From contig JBOZIK010000001.1 in the NCBI GenBank assembly GCA_051453625.1, positions 184,156,953 through 184,190,357 of the forward strand: a stretch of DNA of 33,405 bases. The letters are read 5' to 3'. This document shows positions 9,975-19,324 of the stretch, in pieces (the first letter of the stretch is position 1; the number at the start of each line of letters is the position of its first letter). Position numbers and translations under genes: made by a program. Source of the DNA: Welwitschia mirabilis (taxonomy: Eukaryota > Gnetophyta > Gnetopsida > Welwitschiales). A model generated the notes under the pieces. That model was given only the letters and a program-made list of their open reading frames with translations, searched no databases and had not been told where the DNA came from.

Positions 9975-10830
9975 ATAATTGAATTGAAAATTTCCCATTC
10001 CTACTTCATGCAAAGGAGTTATAGCTTGTAAACTAAATTGAAACTAGATTTTTTGAGATTAGCTTGCCCTCATGGGATCGCCATCCTTTTTTTTAGCCAT
10101 TGTANNNNNNNNNNNNNNNNNNNNNNNNNGGAAATGATGACTTAACTTCATCCTTACTTTTCTTTGACTTTGTTTTAGTAGTTTATTTAGGGTTCCAAAC
10201 TCCACGAATGGCAACTAAACAAAAGGGTTGCACTCATTGTGGAACTTAATCCAATACCATATGATATGAGCTAATGATAGCCATCCACCATCTATGTTCA
10301 TGTTCTTAAAGGCACTTATCCATTTTAGGATGATTTACTACATGTTAATCCCTTGTAAGGTTCTTTACTTTGCATAAATTAAATAATATTCTCTACTGCT
10401 TGTGTGGGATCTCATCAATTCCTTTAAGTTTCATTCTTGTGAACATACTCCATAGGTAGGATACTTATTACATTAGCCATAATGATACATGGTTTGATGT
10501 GCATAGCACTTAGTATCCATTTTGTATGGTTAGAAATACTAGGATCTCTAATCCCGTTCGTCCTATAGATTTTATCTCTTAGTGTTAGTGTTAGTCTAGT
10601 AGAGTACTTTCATTCCTAGTGTTCTTTATAGTCTTAGTATATTTAATTACTTTATCAGAAATTCACTTCACTTCTACTATACTCCATCTTTATAGTTTCC
10701 AAATCGGGCTTTGCTTTTAAAACTAAAAATATGTAGCTTCCATAAAACTAACATAAACTTGAGTAAAAAATCTCACCAATAAGACTTAAAAAGACTAGTA
10801 GGATATGCTTCAGTAACTATTCCTTCCATT
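9975..10830 (-). pseudogene. rrn16: Plastid 16S rRNA, 3' two thirds (rrn16), NUPT
   Basis: The longest plastid fragment here. Its complement on the + strand runs through conserved 16S landmarks in order: 'cctacttcatgcaaaggagt', 'ccctcatgggatcg', 'ggcaactaaacaaaaggg', 'gacagccat'-like 'gatagccatccaccatct', 'tttgcataaattaaa', 'tcaattcctttaagtttcat', 'ctcttagtgttagtgttag', ending near 'gacttaaaaag'. This covers very roughly E. coli positions 1370 down to 570. The N run at 10105-10129 is 25 bases, the number expected to be missing at that point. It lacks the 5' end, which is present separately on the + strand at 12346-12645. Confidence 0.93.
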
Positions 10831-11176
10831 TCCATAATATCTTTTTTGTGTTTCTTCATATTGGTTTTTTTAATACAATAAAAAAATGAAAGATAAGTAT
10901 AAGAGAATAAAGAAAACAATATTGTGTTTGTCACTATAGATATATAAGTAGAATAAATAGAGTTTATTTTTTAGTTGTGGAAGTTTTAATTTAAGAAATT
11001 ATGCAAAAAAAAGAAATAGAAAATCGAAATAAATGCATGGTATTACCAAAGTTTGAGTTTTTTAATTTCCACTAAAATAATAAAAATTTTAAATCATTTT
11101 TTTGAGTACATCCTTTATCTTAATTTTTGGAATAAATAAATCCACTGGTAGAAATACTTCATGTGTGAAAATTTAA
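10831..11176 (+). other. No recognisable gene between rrn16 and rrn23 pieces
   Basis: AT-rich sequence with several A and T runs. The rrn16 similarity fades at about 10830 and rrn23 similarity starts at about 11177. Nothing else is identified. Confidence 0.4.
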
Positions 11177-11645
11177 CTTTAGCTAAAATATGGTTATTAG
11201 TTTAAGGACATAAGGTGACCTTTTCTTTTATAGGGAGGGTCAAATGGGTAGATAAAATAATCTGACCAAATGCTGAGTACAGAACAAGAACTACAGCATT
11301 AAACTAATTTATGTTATGCTCCTAAAGAAAGCTTGAACAACTTTAAACAAAAATGTACCTGAAACTGACACAGGGAGGTAGGTAGAGAATACCTAGTAGA
11401 ATAAGATAACTATATCTAAGAAACTCAACAAAACAACTTTGTAAATTTGTAAGAAGGGGTGCCTCCTAACGAAGGAGGTTATAGTAATCAGGATTGAATG
11501 ACTATTTATCAAAAATATGGGACTCTGTAAAGTTGTAAGACTAGGCTAACATCTGCCCAGTGCTAGAAGGTTAAGAAATTTTATGACTTAATAATGGTAA
11601 TTGTACTTAATATACTTTGATGGATGATAAACTTTAGACTTCAAT
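11177..11645 (+). pseudogene. rrn23: Plastid 23S rRNA fragment (rrn23), NUPT
   Basis: Reads on the + strand as the middle of rrn23. Landmarks in order: 'aaggacataaggtgacc', 'ctgaaactgacacaggg', 'aggtaggtagagaatacctag', 'agaaggggtgcctcct', 'tctgcccagtgctagaaggt'. The last is the family's CTGCCCAGTGCCGGAAGGTC. Differences are again mostly C-to-T or G-to-A. The matching part of the plastid gene lies directly downstream of the segment now found at 12178-12290, so the two have swapped order. Confidence 0.93.
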
Positions 11646-11960
11646 TAGAGCACACAACTATGATTCCAATCTTATCTACTAAGATCTTTCTTTTTTAAAA
11701 CATTTTGATCTATTTTAATAATCCCAATTCATTGAGTCTTTTTAGTTTTATAAGATTAAATTGGTTACTAGAAATAAAAATAAGATATTAGATCCTAGGA
11801 TACAAAACTAATGATTTCTTGAATTCTTCTTCCTTTTGGAGTTTACCTTATAGACATATTTCATTAACTAGAGATGACATAGTGGTTAGTTTTAGACTTT
11901 ATTTAGTTGCTTTATGGATTACTTCATGTCCTTCATAAGTAGTTAAAGAAAATACTGAAA
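11646..11960 (+). other. No recognisable gene
   Basis: Stop-rich sequence between an rrn23 fragment and a partial copy of the plastid-like module. Nothing recognised. Confidence 0.35.
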
Positions 11961-12177
11961 TTATATGAAAAAAGAAAAAAAAACTAGGATGGACCATGAA
12001 ATAATGATTTAAGAATCCCCATCCTTAATAGCTGATAAAAAATTTTTCATATCAATGATCTTTCTTTGAGGAATTTATTAAACACAAGTTCTAGCTAACT
12101 TACCATAAGGAGCATCAGCCTCTCCTCCTAGTGACATACTATTTTAAAGTGAAGTAATAGCATAAGCAACTATGAAC
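11961..12177 (-). pseudogene. Partial copy of the plastid-like module, upstream part
   Basis: On the + strand 'gaaaaaagaaaaaaaaacta', then 'ggatggaccatgaaataatg', matches the sequence at 26977-27024 that ends at a gap. The - strand reading continues away from the shared part as 'SMSLGGEADAPYGKLARTCV', then 'IPQRKIIDMKNFLSAIKDGD', then 'IIISWSIL', and this last part corresponds to 'IIISWFILM' in the better copy. This piece therefore shows what probably lay beyond the gap edge at 27025. It looks like protein-coding plastid DNA, but I cannot name the gene. It has three stops. Confidence 0.45.
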
Positions 12178-12290
12178 AAAGTGTAAGCAAGAACTTTGGC
12201 TTGAGTAATGTAAACATTGGGGAGAATTCAATGCCCCTAAAACCTAAGGGTTCCTTTATAAGGTTCATCCATTGATGAAAGATAATTTAG
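12178..12290 (+). pseudogene. rrn23: Plastid 23S rRNA fragment (rrn23), NUPT
   Basis: Short but clear: 'ggcttgagtaatgtaaacat', 'gagaattcaatgcccctaaa' and 'acctaagggttcctttataa' match the conserved rrn23 segment GGCTTGAGTAACGCAAACAT...CCAATGCCCCGAAAACCTAAGGGTTCC. In the plastid gene this precedes the part found here upstream at 11177-11645. It is followed within about 55 bases by the 5' end of rrn16 on the same strand, an order never found in the plastid operon, where rrn16 comes first. Confidence 0.92.
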
Positions 12291-12345
12291 AATCCACTTT
12301 ATCCATGAAGAATAAAGTTATACGTAATGCAATTACAACTCGTAT

Positions 12346-12645
12346 AATGAGTATGACCCTCACATAAGATGAGCACTGGCAACATGTTTAATACATGCAA
12401 TTCAAATAGTAAGTGATGTTTCCAATGGCAAATAATAATTAATGCAGGAGAACCTACTCTTGAAAGAGGAATGATAGCTAGAAATGGCTGATAATATCCC
12501 ATCGATTGAGGAGAAAAAAGGAGGAATTCACCTGAGGAGGGCTCATCTCTAATTAGTTACTTAGTGAGTAATAACTTACTAATGTAATGATCTGTAGCAG
12601 GTATGAGAGGATGATTAGTTTTACTAGGACTAAGACATGTTTTTT
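12346..12645 (+). pseudogene. rrn16: Plastid 16S rRNA, 5' end (rrn16), NUPT
   Basis: The + strand runs through the first 300 or so bases of plastid-type 16S rRNA: 'gagtatgaccctcacataag' (family GAGTTCGATCCTGGCTCAGG), 'acatgtttaatacatgcaat', 'gatagctagaaatggctgat', 'ctaattagttacttagtgag', 'tatgagaggatgattag', ending 'ggactaagacatg' (family GGACTGAGACACG). It is the missing 5' part of the fragment at 9975-10830 but lies on the opposite strand, about 1.5 kb away. Two open frames on the - strand here are only its complement. Confidence 0.93.
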
Positions 12646-12950
12646 GATTTTTTTTTTTTTTTGGTCTTTATCCTCTAAATCTAAATCATGAATTAGATTA
12701 CATTTAGATTTTATATTAGTTTTCCTTCTTGGATGAAATAGACTTATAAGCCAGGAATCTTCTTCACTATTCAAATCTTTTTCACTATCAAAATCTTTCC
12801 TAGGTCTATAATGTAATATTGTAAGTGAATATTTTTTAACTATAACTTATTATTAGTTTTAATTATTTTGCATTCCAATAGATTATTACTATTTCTTTTA
12901 TTTAACCATCAAAAAAATATAGATTATTATTTTTATTTAATTATCAAAAA
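12646..12950 (-). other. Unassigned acidic/basic stretch after the rrn16 break
   Basis: The - strand can be read as 'DLNSEEDSWLISLFHPRRK', then 'DLDLEDKDQKKKKIKKH', a charged low-complexity stretch like those at 5827 and 13080. It contains a T run interrupted by G at about 12636-12661. Probably plastid-like filler, not assignable. Confidence 0.3.
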
Positions 12951-12959
12951 AACCTTCAA

Positions 12960-13395
12960 TTGTATCAAAACTATCATTATCATGATTATCACCATAACTT
13001 AAAGCATAAGCTTTCCAATCTATTCCATCATCAAACTTGAAATTATTATCATCATTATTATTATTACACTCAAGTTTAGGTTTATTAACCTGAGGTTCAT
13101 ATTCTTTAATCTGAAGTTGATGTTCTTATACAAATATTTCAAAATTTGCAAAAACTAAACTAAAACATTCATTATCATTATCATTAATCTTCCTAGCAGA
13201 TTTAGATCCTTTATCTTCATGTCCTTTATTAAATCTAGGAGCTTTAGTTTTAGGAGTTTTAGGTCTTTCACCTTTTGGGTCAGTTTTAAGTTTACACTTT
13301 TTTATCTTAAAGTTTACATTTTTAAATTCTAGGTTAGTGTTCTTTACCTCTACATTTAGATTCTTTAACTTGAGATTCACATTCTTCAACTTCAG
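12960..13395 (-). pseudogene. Plastid-like charged protein remnant with 21-base (7-residue) tandem repeats
   Basis: On the - strand from about 13410 the frame reads 'DILVVLIPEVEECESQVKES', continuing into units of 21 bases, about five in a row, with one base gained or lost between some. After a break, two more units read 'IKEYEPQ' and 'VNKPKLE' (13080-13125), followed by 'FKFDDGIDWKAYALSYGD', then 'NDSFDTIEGFFDN'. A different frame over 13126-13389 stays open for 87 codons because the repeat has no stop in it. The composition fits repeat-expanded, fast-evolving plastid proteins (accD or ycf1 in some gymnosperms), but the gene is not identified. Confidence 0.45.
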
Positions 13396-13559
13396 GGATA
13401 AGAACTACAAGTATATCAAAATATATTAAAATAAAATTTCCTATTCACCTATTAAGCATTTAATTATACATAATATCTATAAAAATATCTATATCTAAAT
13501 AAAATCTATACCTATAAAGAAAATGATTCTGTATCACAAATAATTAAAGAAATCTATTT

Positions 13560-13860
13560 CAAGAATTATCTGCATTCTTTCCATCTATATTAGATGCTTT
13601 ATTAGCCCTTTTTATTTTAGGTTTAGAATCATCTCCTTTTTAAGATGCTTTATTAGCCCTTTTTCCCTTATTAGTCCTTTTTCTTTTAGGTTTTAACTCA
13701 TTTCTTTTTGTAGTTTTTCTTTCTTCATGTTTCCTTTTCTTCCTTTATTTATCTTTCATTTTCTTTCTTTCTTTTTCTAATATCTTTTTTCTTACTTCTA
13801 CTAGTTATTTTCTCCTTTTAGAATTTATTTAAGGCACGCAATTAGAGTGAAAAGAGTAAT
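13560..13860 (-). other. Lysine/arginine-rich low-complexity stretch
   Basis: The - strand can be read as 'KRKHEERKTTKRNELKPKRK', then 'RTNKGKRANKAS', a stop, then 'DDSKPKIKRANKAS'. The doubled 'KRANKAS' reflects a direct repeat of 'gatgctttattagcccttttt' (about 13592 and 13645). It lies just upstream, in - strand terms, of the 21-base repeats and may belong to the same decayed gene. Confidence 0.35.
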
Positions 13861-13869
13861 AACATTATA

Positions 13870-14410
13870 AGGTCAGAATTGTATAATCAAGCAACTTAAA
13901 ATTAATGTAGCATGAAACCTATTAGATAAAAGAATCATGAAAAGTTTCCTTATGCTTCAGGACTCCATAATAGCAAAAGTAAATATATAAAATTATTAGC
14001 AAGAGTCAAATTATCACTATTAAAAAATCACAACCTTCTAAATAGGAACTAGTCAATTCATGAGTATACCATAAATTAACAAAGGTTGTATCTATAAATA
14101 ATCCACCCAAAGAAAAGTAAGAATATGAAAAGGGTAATAAACCTTATCAAACTATTTTAAAAAATGATATTTATGTAGGAAATCATCTAGAACATCCAAT
14201 AATGTTTTTCATCTTTGAAAAATTTCTATAATCATGACATGGATTTTTCTTTTATACACTTTACTTGAAGGGTTGAAGGGAGATAGTGCACCAAGCCATT
14301 CATAAGGGCCAACTTGATCCCCTTCCCTAGGAATCCTAAATGAAAAAACCCCAATATAGCTACCTACTTTAACTATTTCCCATGTACAATCCACATTAGA
14401 TCTAACTAGT
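13870..14410 (-). other. No recognised gene; one 61-codon open frame on the - strand
   Basis: The frame 14209-14394 (-) reads 'VGSYIGVFSFRIPREGDQVG', then 'PYEWLGALSPF'. It looks less random than its surroundings but matches nothing I know. It ends next to a copy of the acidic repeat, so it may be another plastid piece or a retroelement remnant. Confidence 0.3.
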
Positions 14411-14531
14411 TTTACCCAATAATGTTTTTTTGAAAAGTCCTTAAGGAAATCATATCTTTTAAATCCTCTAGGTACGCATAGCTATCAAAATCATTTAGGA
14501 ACTTATAGATATTAAAAGTATCAAAATCCTC
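14411..14531 (-). pseudogene. Acidic-repeat module, partial copy joined to trnR
   Basis: The + strand 'gttttacccaataatg', then 'aaatcatatcttttaaatcc', then 'gcatagctatcaaaatc', then 'attaaaagtatcaaaatcct' matches 26533-26652 in the same orientation. Similarity stops at about 14531, where the trnR-ACG fragment begins with no spacer. The acidic protein repeat itself is still readable on the - strand but decayed. Confidence 0.7.
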
Positions 14532-14581
14532 AGCATTCTAGTTCATAGTCACATGCTCTTATCCTCTGAGCTATAGGTTCA
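14530..14581 (-). pseudogene. trnR-ACG: trnR-ACG 5' two thirds, NUPT
   Basis: On the - strand the sequence 'CCTATAGCTCAGAGGATAAG', then 'AGCATGTGACTATGAACTAG', follows plastid tRNA-Arg(ACG) (TTGTAGCTCAGAGGATTAGAGCACGTGGCTACGAACCACG). D arm and anticodon arm are present, but the anticodon reads ATG instead of ACG, a C-to-T change. The T arm and 3' acceptor strand are missing because the copy is cut at about 14530 and joined to the acidic-repeat module. In plastids trnR-ACG lies just after rrn5, and rrn5 is found here about 200 bases away on the same strand, so this pair is still collinear. Confidence 0.85.
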
Positions 14582-14778
14582 CTTTACATAGATCTATTTT
14601 CTTGAGTCTTTTAAAAGATTTTATTACCTTAGCGATTTTAGGTTTAAAGAATATGAAAGAAATTTTCTCACTAGATATTTCATTTTAAAGTGTGAAGTGG
14701 AAGTAACATGATGTTCAACTATGTATGGGATTTGGAAGAAGATAACATTGGAACAAGAGAAATAAAGCTTTTTCTTAT

Positions 14779-14867
14779 TCATCTTGGTATCAAGATATTT
14801 TCCCATCGGAATTCCCCCATGGTATCATTACCACAATAGAGTTTAACCATTAAATTTAGGATGAATT
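14779..14867 (-). pseudogene. rrn5: Plastid 5S rRNA fragment (rrn5), NUPT
   Basis: On the + strand 'tcatcttggtatcaagatat', then 'ccccatggtatcattaccac', then 'aatagagtttaaccattaaa' is the complement of plastid 5S rRNA. It matches the 3' end (TCATCCTGGCGTCGAGCTAT) and the segments CAGTATCGTCACCGCAGTAGAGTTTAACC. The first 30 or so bases of the gene are missing. With trnR-ACG it keeps plastid order and spacing. It is then followed by psbC instead of the expected rrn4.5. Confidence 0.85.
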
Positions 14868-14949
14868 TCATAAATAACTTTGGAATGATAGGTTTATATG
14901 ATTCTTATACACCTTGAATACCAAACTCTATAACCACATAAGAAGAAGG

Positions 14950-15083
14950 ATGACATAATGAATAACTTCAAAAAGATTCATTGCACTTGCCCAAAATACT
15001 GTTAATCTAGCATGAGTAATGTAGGCTCCTAGTAATGTACTTGATAAATTAATTATTCTAGTATTGACAACTCACCAAGAAAA
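14950..15083 (-). pseudogene. psbC: psbC (CP43) N-terminal fragment, NUPT
   Basis: On the - strand one frame reads 'SW', a stop, '[18 protein letters not shown]', then '[18 protein letters not shown]', matching CP43 '[40 protein letters not shown]' position by position (family text from memory). CP43 is the chlorophyll-binding inner antenna of photosystem II. About 45 codons from the first luminal/stromal region and first helix remain. A Trp-Ala codon pair has become a stop and both ends are cut, so this is a non-functional insert between rrn5 and rrn23 pieces. Confidence 0.85.
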
Positions 15084-15140
15084 ACTTATAGTTTTTTAAT
15101 CAGATCTAGCTAAAGTAATAGTTTCATTAAAGAGCATTTC

Positions 15141-15370
15141 CATAAGGTAGAACATCCTTAGGGAATATAAGGTTTTCTTGAGACTGATCTTAGTGGTAAA
15201 GAGGTAACATTGAGGTGTTAAACCTTCTCATCAATGTAAATTCTTGGAGAAGATGATCCTATTATCCCTAGAGTAAACTTTATCTACTTATTGATGATCC
15301 TTTCACTTAGCATCATTGGTTCAATAAGGCCGACTGCTATCCCTACTCAATGAGTGGATCTTGTATCTAG
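15141..15370 (-). pseudogene. rrn23: Plastid 23S rRNA fragment (rrn23), domain V, NUPT
   Basis: The + strand shows the complement of the highly conserved domain V: 'acattgaggtgttaaacctt', 'ctattatccctagagtaaac' and 'caataaggccgactgctatc' (family ATCGAGGTGCCAAACC, CTGTTATCCCTAGAGTAAC, ACTAAGGCCGACTTTCGTC). It is the segment just downstream of the piece at 8520-8822 in the native gene. At about 15370 it meets the rbcL coding sequence directly, with no recognisable spacer. Confidence 0.93.
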
Positions 15371-15812
15371 TGTTAAAGATTATAAATTAACTTATTATAC
15401 TCTAGAATGTTATTCTAAGGACACTAATATTTTGACATCATTCTAAGTAATCCCTTAACATAGGGTATCACCTAAGGAAGTGGGAGTAATAGTAGTAGCT
15501 AAATCTTCTACTGGTACATAAACCATGATATGGATTAATGGACTTATATGTCTTGATCATTACAAAGGATGATGCTACAATTTTGAACATGTTCTTATAG
15601 AGGACAATCAATATATGGCTTATGTAGCATATCCTTTAGACCTATTTGAAGAAGGTTCTATGATTAACATGTTTACTTCCATTGTTAGGTACATTTTTAA
15701 ATTCAAAGTTTCACGTGCTTTACACCTAGAAGATTTGCAAATTCGTACTTCCTATATAAAAACTCTTCAAGGACCAACCCATAGTATCTGGATAGAAAGA
15801 GTTATAATCTCC
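15371..15812 (+). pseudogene. rbcL: rbcL (Rubisco large subunit) N-terminal fragment, NUPT
   Basis: The + strand reads through RbcL from about residue 18 to about 132: 'VKDYKLTYYT', 'KDTNILTSF', 'SPKEVGVIVVAKSSTGT', a stop in place of Trp, 'TMIWINGL', 'LDHYKG', then the open part from 15615 with '[14 protein letters not shown]', 'NMFTSIV', '[10 protein letters not shown]' and 'KTLQGPTH'. Rubisco large subunit fixes CO2 in the plastid stroma. The start codon and first 17 residues, and everything after the N-terminal domain including the catalytic loop residues, are absent. The 69-codon open frame is a chance survivor, not a gene. Confidence 0.95.
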
Positions 15813-17464
15813 AAAAAGATTTAACGAATAATCAGTCTTGATTCAATAATTTTTCCCCCTAATTTTTAATTGATTATAGGTCCTTTTTCAATTAGACTAT
15901 GTGGGACATGAACTTGAATAACATACCACTTTAATGCGTGAACAAGCAATCCTTGGAACATGCTACTACCTAGGGGTTTTGAAATGTATTTTATAAAATC
16001 TCTAATAGGAGAATTGAGATTATTTGATTTATTATCATTCTTTTTCTTCTATGTGAAAGTTCTAATTCCATAATCTCTTATAAGAAATTTCATAAGAAAG
16101 ATGTGGGATTTCTATATTCAAGGCAAATGTCTTAGTAAAAATGTGGCTAGTATTAGTTAGTGAAAGAGTGAATTAATTTTTTCTTTTTAGAATGATTGAT
16201 TTAAATCAGAAAAAATGTAAAAGGATCTCTTTATAGAATGAAGAAAAAAATATATTCAATTTACTACAAAGGAATTAGTTTATATCCCTTTGACCACGTC
16301 TAATTGTAGTATATCTCAGATCCAATGGAATAGGCAATTTTAAGGATGAATTTGAAAAATATATTTTCATAATCTAGAAATACACTTTTCTATTCCTTTC
16401 TAACCCCCTAAAATATTAAATAACATTTTGTTGTTTTTCCAACTTCTAATAATTCTTTATATAATATGACTTGACTTCTTCCAAGGTTTACCGAATTGGA
16501 ATAATGAATTCCAAATGTTATTATGGTCAACATGGAAATATTTCCTATTTAGAATTAAATAGAGGACATATATCTATGATGAAAATTAACCTAATATTTT
16601 TATCTATATCTATTCCATTATTACAATAATTTCTTTATGGAGTAAAAAAACAATCATATTTTTTATTATGTTTTTGTCGTTTATGATTAGGATCTCAAAA
16701 TGATGTATATTTATTCAAGTTTTTAATCCATCCAATATTTTTAAAGAGGACATGTAAAATCCTATTGTTAAAATTAAGTGTTTAATTTCCTTTCTAGAAA
16801 GCCATTTAGTTTTCAATAATTTCTTTATCATTTGAATCAATAACATTCTATTTGAGAGGAATAGATTTAATAAATAATGATAACTCTAAAATAGAATATT
16901 GGAAAGAAAATGTTCATTTGATACTCAACAAATAGTTTTAAGAGATCTTTGATAAATAGTTATCAAGTCCTAATGGGTACTCTAGCATCATAGATTTTAA
17001 ATCAACTAGTGGTAATATAGAGTAAAAGAACTCCACATTTTTATTGGTAGAAACCATGATTCATATCATTTCCTTGGATGCATTGTAAAGTCTAAATATG
17101 AATTTCCCTTGGTCTAGAGAAAAAAGAAAAAAAATTCTTCTTTTAGTAAAACCATTTGATTTTTTTAAAATCTTTTAAATGATTAATAGTAAAAGCTTCT
17201 TGAATAGCAAGGTTCTTTATCAAAAAACTAAATCCATGATACACATCTTTGAATAATACTAGTTTAAAAGGTGATTCTTTTTTAGGTTCCATTTTTATTA
17301 AATGGGCATATGATCCACAATTATAAGGCATTTCTATCATTTTTTGATTGAAAATGATTAAAGAATCCAATCCTTTTCATAAATTAGAAAGGAATTCAAA
17401 ACAACCCTTTTTCTGCGAAATAGCACTGGTTTAATATAAGATTGATATTAATTTAATTTATATT
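15813..17464 (+). other. No assignable gene; possible unrecognised plastid DNA
   Basis: It lies between rbcL and psbB fragments. A 75-codon - strand frame at 17143-17370 ('YNCGSYAHLIKMEPKKESPF', then 'KLVLFKDVYHGFSFLIKN') looks coding-like but is not identified. The rest is AT-rich with dense stops. Confidence 0.35.
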
Positions 17465-17826
17465 ATTTTGGATATTATAAAAAAACATCATCTAAATTTA
17501 AGGTGGCATAATCTAATTCAGAGATCTATCCAATTGAGCACACTGTGCATACTTCTTCACTATGATGGAATCACTAAAACTCACCTTGTTAAGTTCTTCA
17601 CCATAAAATTAAATAGTTACACCTTTTCCACACTATACTTAGATTCTACTCTTCTAAAAGAAATATCTACTTTGATAACTCCCTCTTTATCTACTAGAAT
17701 GATAGGTAATGTTTCAAAAAAGATAGGCATACACCATACAAAAAGATCATTTTCCTCTTTATCTTTAAAAATAGGATGTCCCAACCAATCAATAGCGATT
17801 CCATCTCCATTATCTATTAACTAAGC
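17465..17826 (-). pseudogene. psbB: psbB (CP47) fragment, NUPT
   Basis: On the - strand the frame reads '[20 protein letters not shown]', then '[20 protein letters not shown]', then '[20 protein letters not shown]', then a stop and a frame change to 'FYGEELNKVSFSD' and 'IVKKYAQCAQL'. This is the large luminal loop of CP47, including 'MPTFFETFPVVLVD' and 'FRRAESKYSVEQ' in the family. CP47 is the second inner antenna of photosystem II. About 115 codons remain out of roughly 508. The 118-codon frame on the + strand over the same bases is only its complement. Confidence 0.93.
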
Positions 17827-19324
17827 TATATCTCCCTCCTAGGGGCTAAATAAATCATGAGAAAATAATTTAAATGATTTTTCTAGTAAATACAATACAA
17901 CAGAATTTAATTTTATACTACCTTTTGACAAAATTAATGATCTTAAAAAAGAACTACCTGATAAACCCTCCTTTTGTTGGTATGAAACTTTATTAGAATT
18001 TTCTAAAAAATTGAAACTAAAATAGAAGAGTTGAGAACTAAAGCTTAAGATTAATCGAAAAAGGCTCAAGATCTTTAAAAAAAGCTTAAAATCTATTGGA
18101 AAAAGCTAATAATAAATTGAATTTTTTTGGGTATTGTAAGGTTCATATAGATTTAATTCAAAATTCATGACATTTTAAAAAAACATTAATCTCTTAGAAA
18201 ATCCATATAAAATTTCTAACTAAATGTGTAATTATATGGATACAATCATTTTTGTACAACTTGATCACATTATTTTTTTTTTAATCTCTTTAGAACTTGG
18301 TTTTGAATATATTTTTAAAAAATTTTCACACTAATAATAGTATAAAATTTTTTAAAATCAATTACATTATTCAAATTTAAAGAATATTTTATTTTGTCAA
18401 TTATTAATATGTAGTGATTTTCCCTTTCTGAATACCTATCATAGGGAATGTATAATAGAATATTAAATTTTATTATCTAATATAACTTTTATATTTTATG
18501 TGGTATCTATTTTGCTTTAGACTCTAATCTTGATACAAAAGATTCAAGCATTCAAGAATGCATTAATTAATAATACATAATCGAAGGAGTTATTCTATTT
18601 CTAAAACTTACCTTCACTAACCATAAGTTTTACTTGGTTTTTTTCTATTTATACCAAGAAACTAATTTCCTTAGACCAAAAAAATGTAAATATCAAAAAT
18701 TTAGCAAACCTTATTGGAGTGTTAGAAGATGGCAAAGGAATTTCTATGGCCTTTTTGGTCCTAAATACATATGCGAGCCTATAGTCACATGGGCAATAAT
18801 GAGTTCCCTATTCTACCCTATTGAATAGGATGTGTTTATTTACTAGATTGAGTTGACATGATATTAGGATGGATTTTGATTACTCAATAACAAGGGGAGA
18901 GTGATTCTAGTTTGTGAAATGTTACTTGAGTTACAAAAGATCACCATGCTTAAAAGGACTGCTCTAGAAAGTGGGTAGCTCTAGATAATAATCTGTAGCA
19001 CCAATGTTACTCAACAGTATTTATAAGTGATTCTTGATGCTAAGTTCTAAGTTAGAGAGGATGACAGATCAATGTCATAACCATTCCTAATATTGATACT
19101 TCTCAATAATACTTGTGTTTAGAAAGTGTGAAAGAGTAGTTCCTACCCATGCCAGGATGCATAATTCATCTTACAAGCAGAGCACTCCTCTACATATGAA
19201 GTTAGATTACAAAAGCATGTATGTTTGGCACATGCATAAGAAAGATTATATGCTCCTTTAATAGAGCTCGTAATAGAACTAGTCCCTCATACGTAGTTTA
19301 CCACACCTCCATATGTATGGTACA
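17827..19324 (+). other. No assignable gene; two weak open frames
   Basis: The - strand at 17839-18069 and the + strand at 18634-18828 ('KPYWSVRRWQRNFYGLFGPK') stay open for 76 and 64 codons. Their composition is coding-like, but I recognise no family. Given the psbB piece next door they could be plastid remnants. The segment ends at the left LTR of the second retroelement. Confidence 0.3.

Noticed and set aside
12299-12774. Two - strand open frames of 67 and 73 codons
   Set aside because: The first and part of the second are the complement of the 5' end of rrn16. The remainder is charged low-complexity sequence with no identity.
8520-15370. Mitochondrial or cytosolic origin of the rRNA pieces
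   Set aside because: The pieces match plastid-type rRNA and are accompanied by trnR-ACG next to rrn5, rbcL, psbB and psbC. Cytosolic 25S is clearly different in domain V. Passage through mitochondrial DNA before nuclear insertion is not excluded.
15615-15824. 69-codon open frame as a real small gene
   Set aside because: It is part of the rbcL N-terminal domain, with recognisable rbcL codons and a stop just upstream. It is an open remnant.
17468-17824. 118-codon + strand open frame
   Set aside because: It is the complement of the psbB fragment, whose - strand reading matches CP47 in order and at conserved residues.
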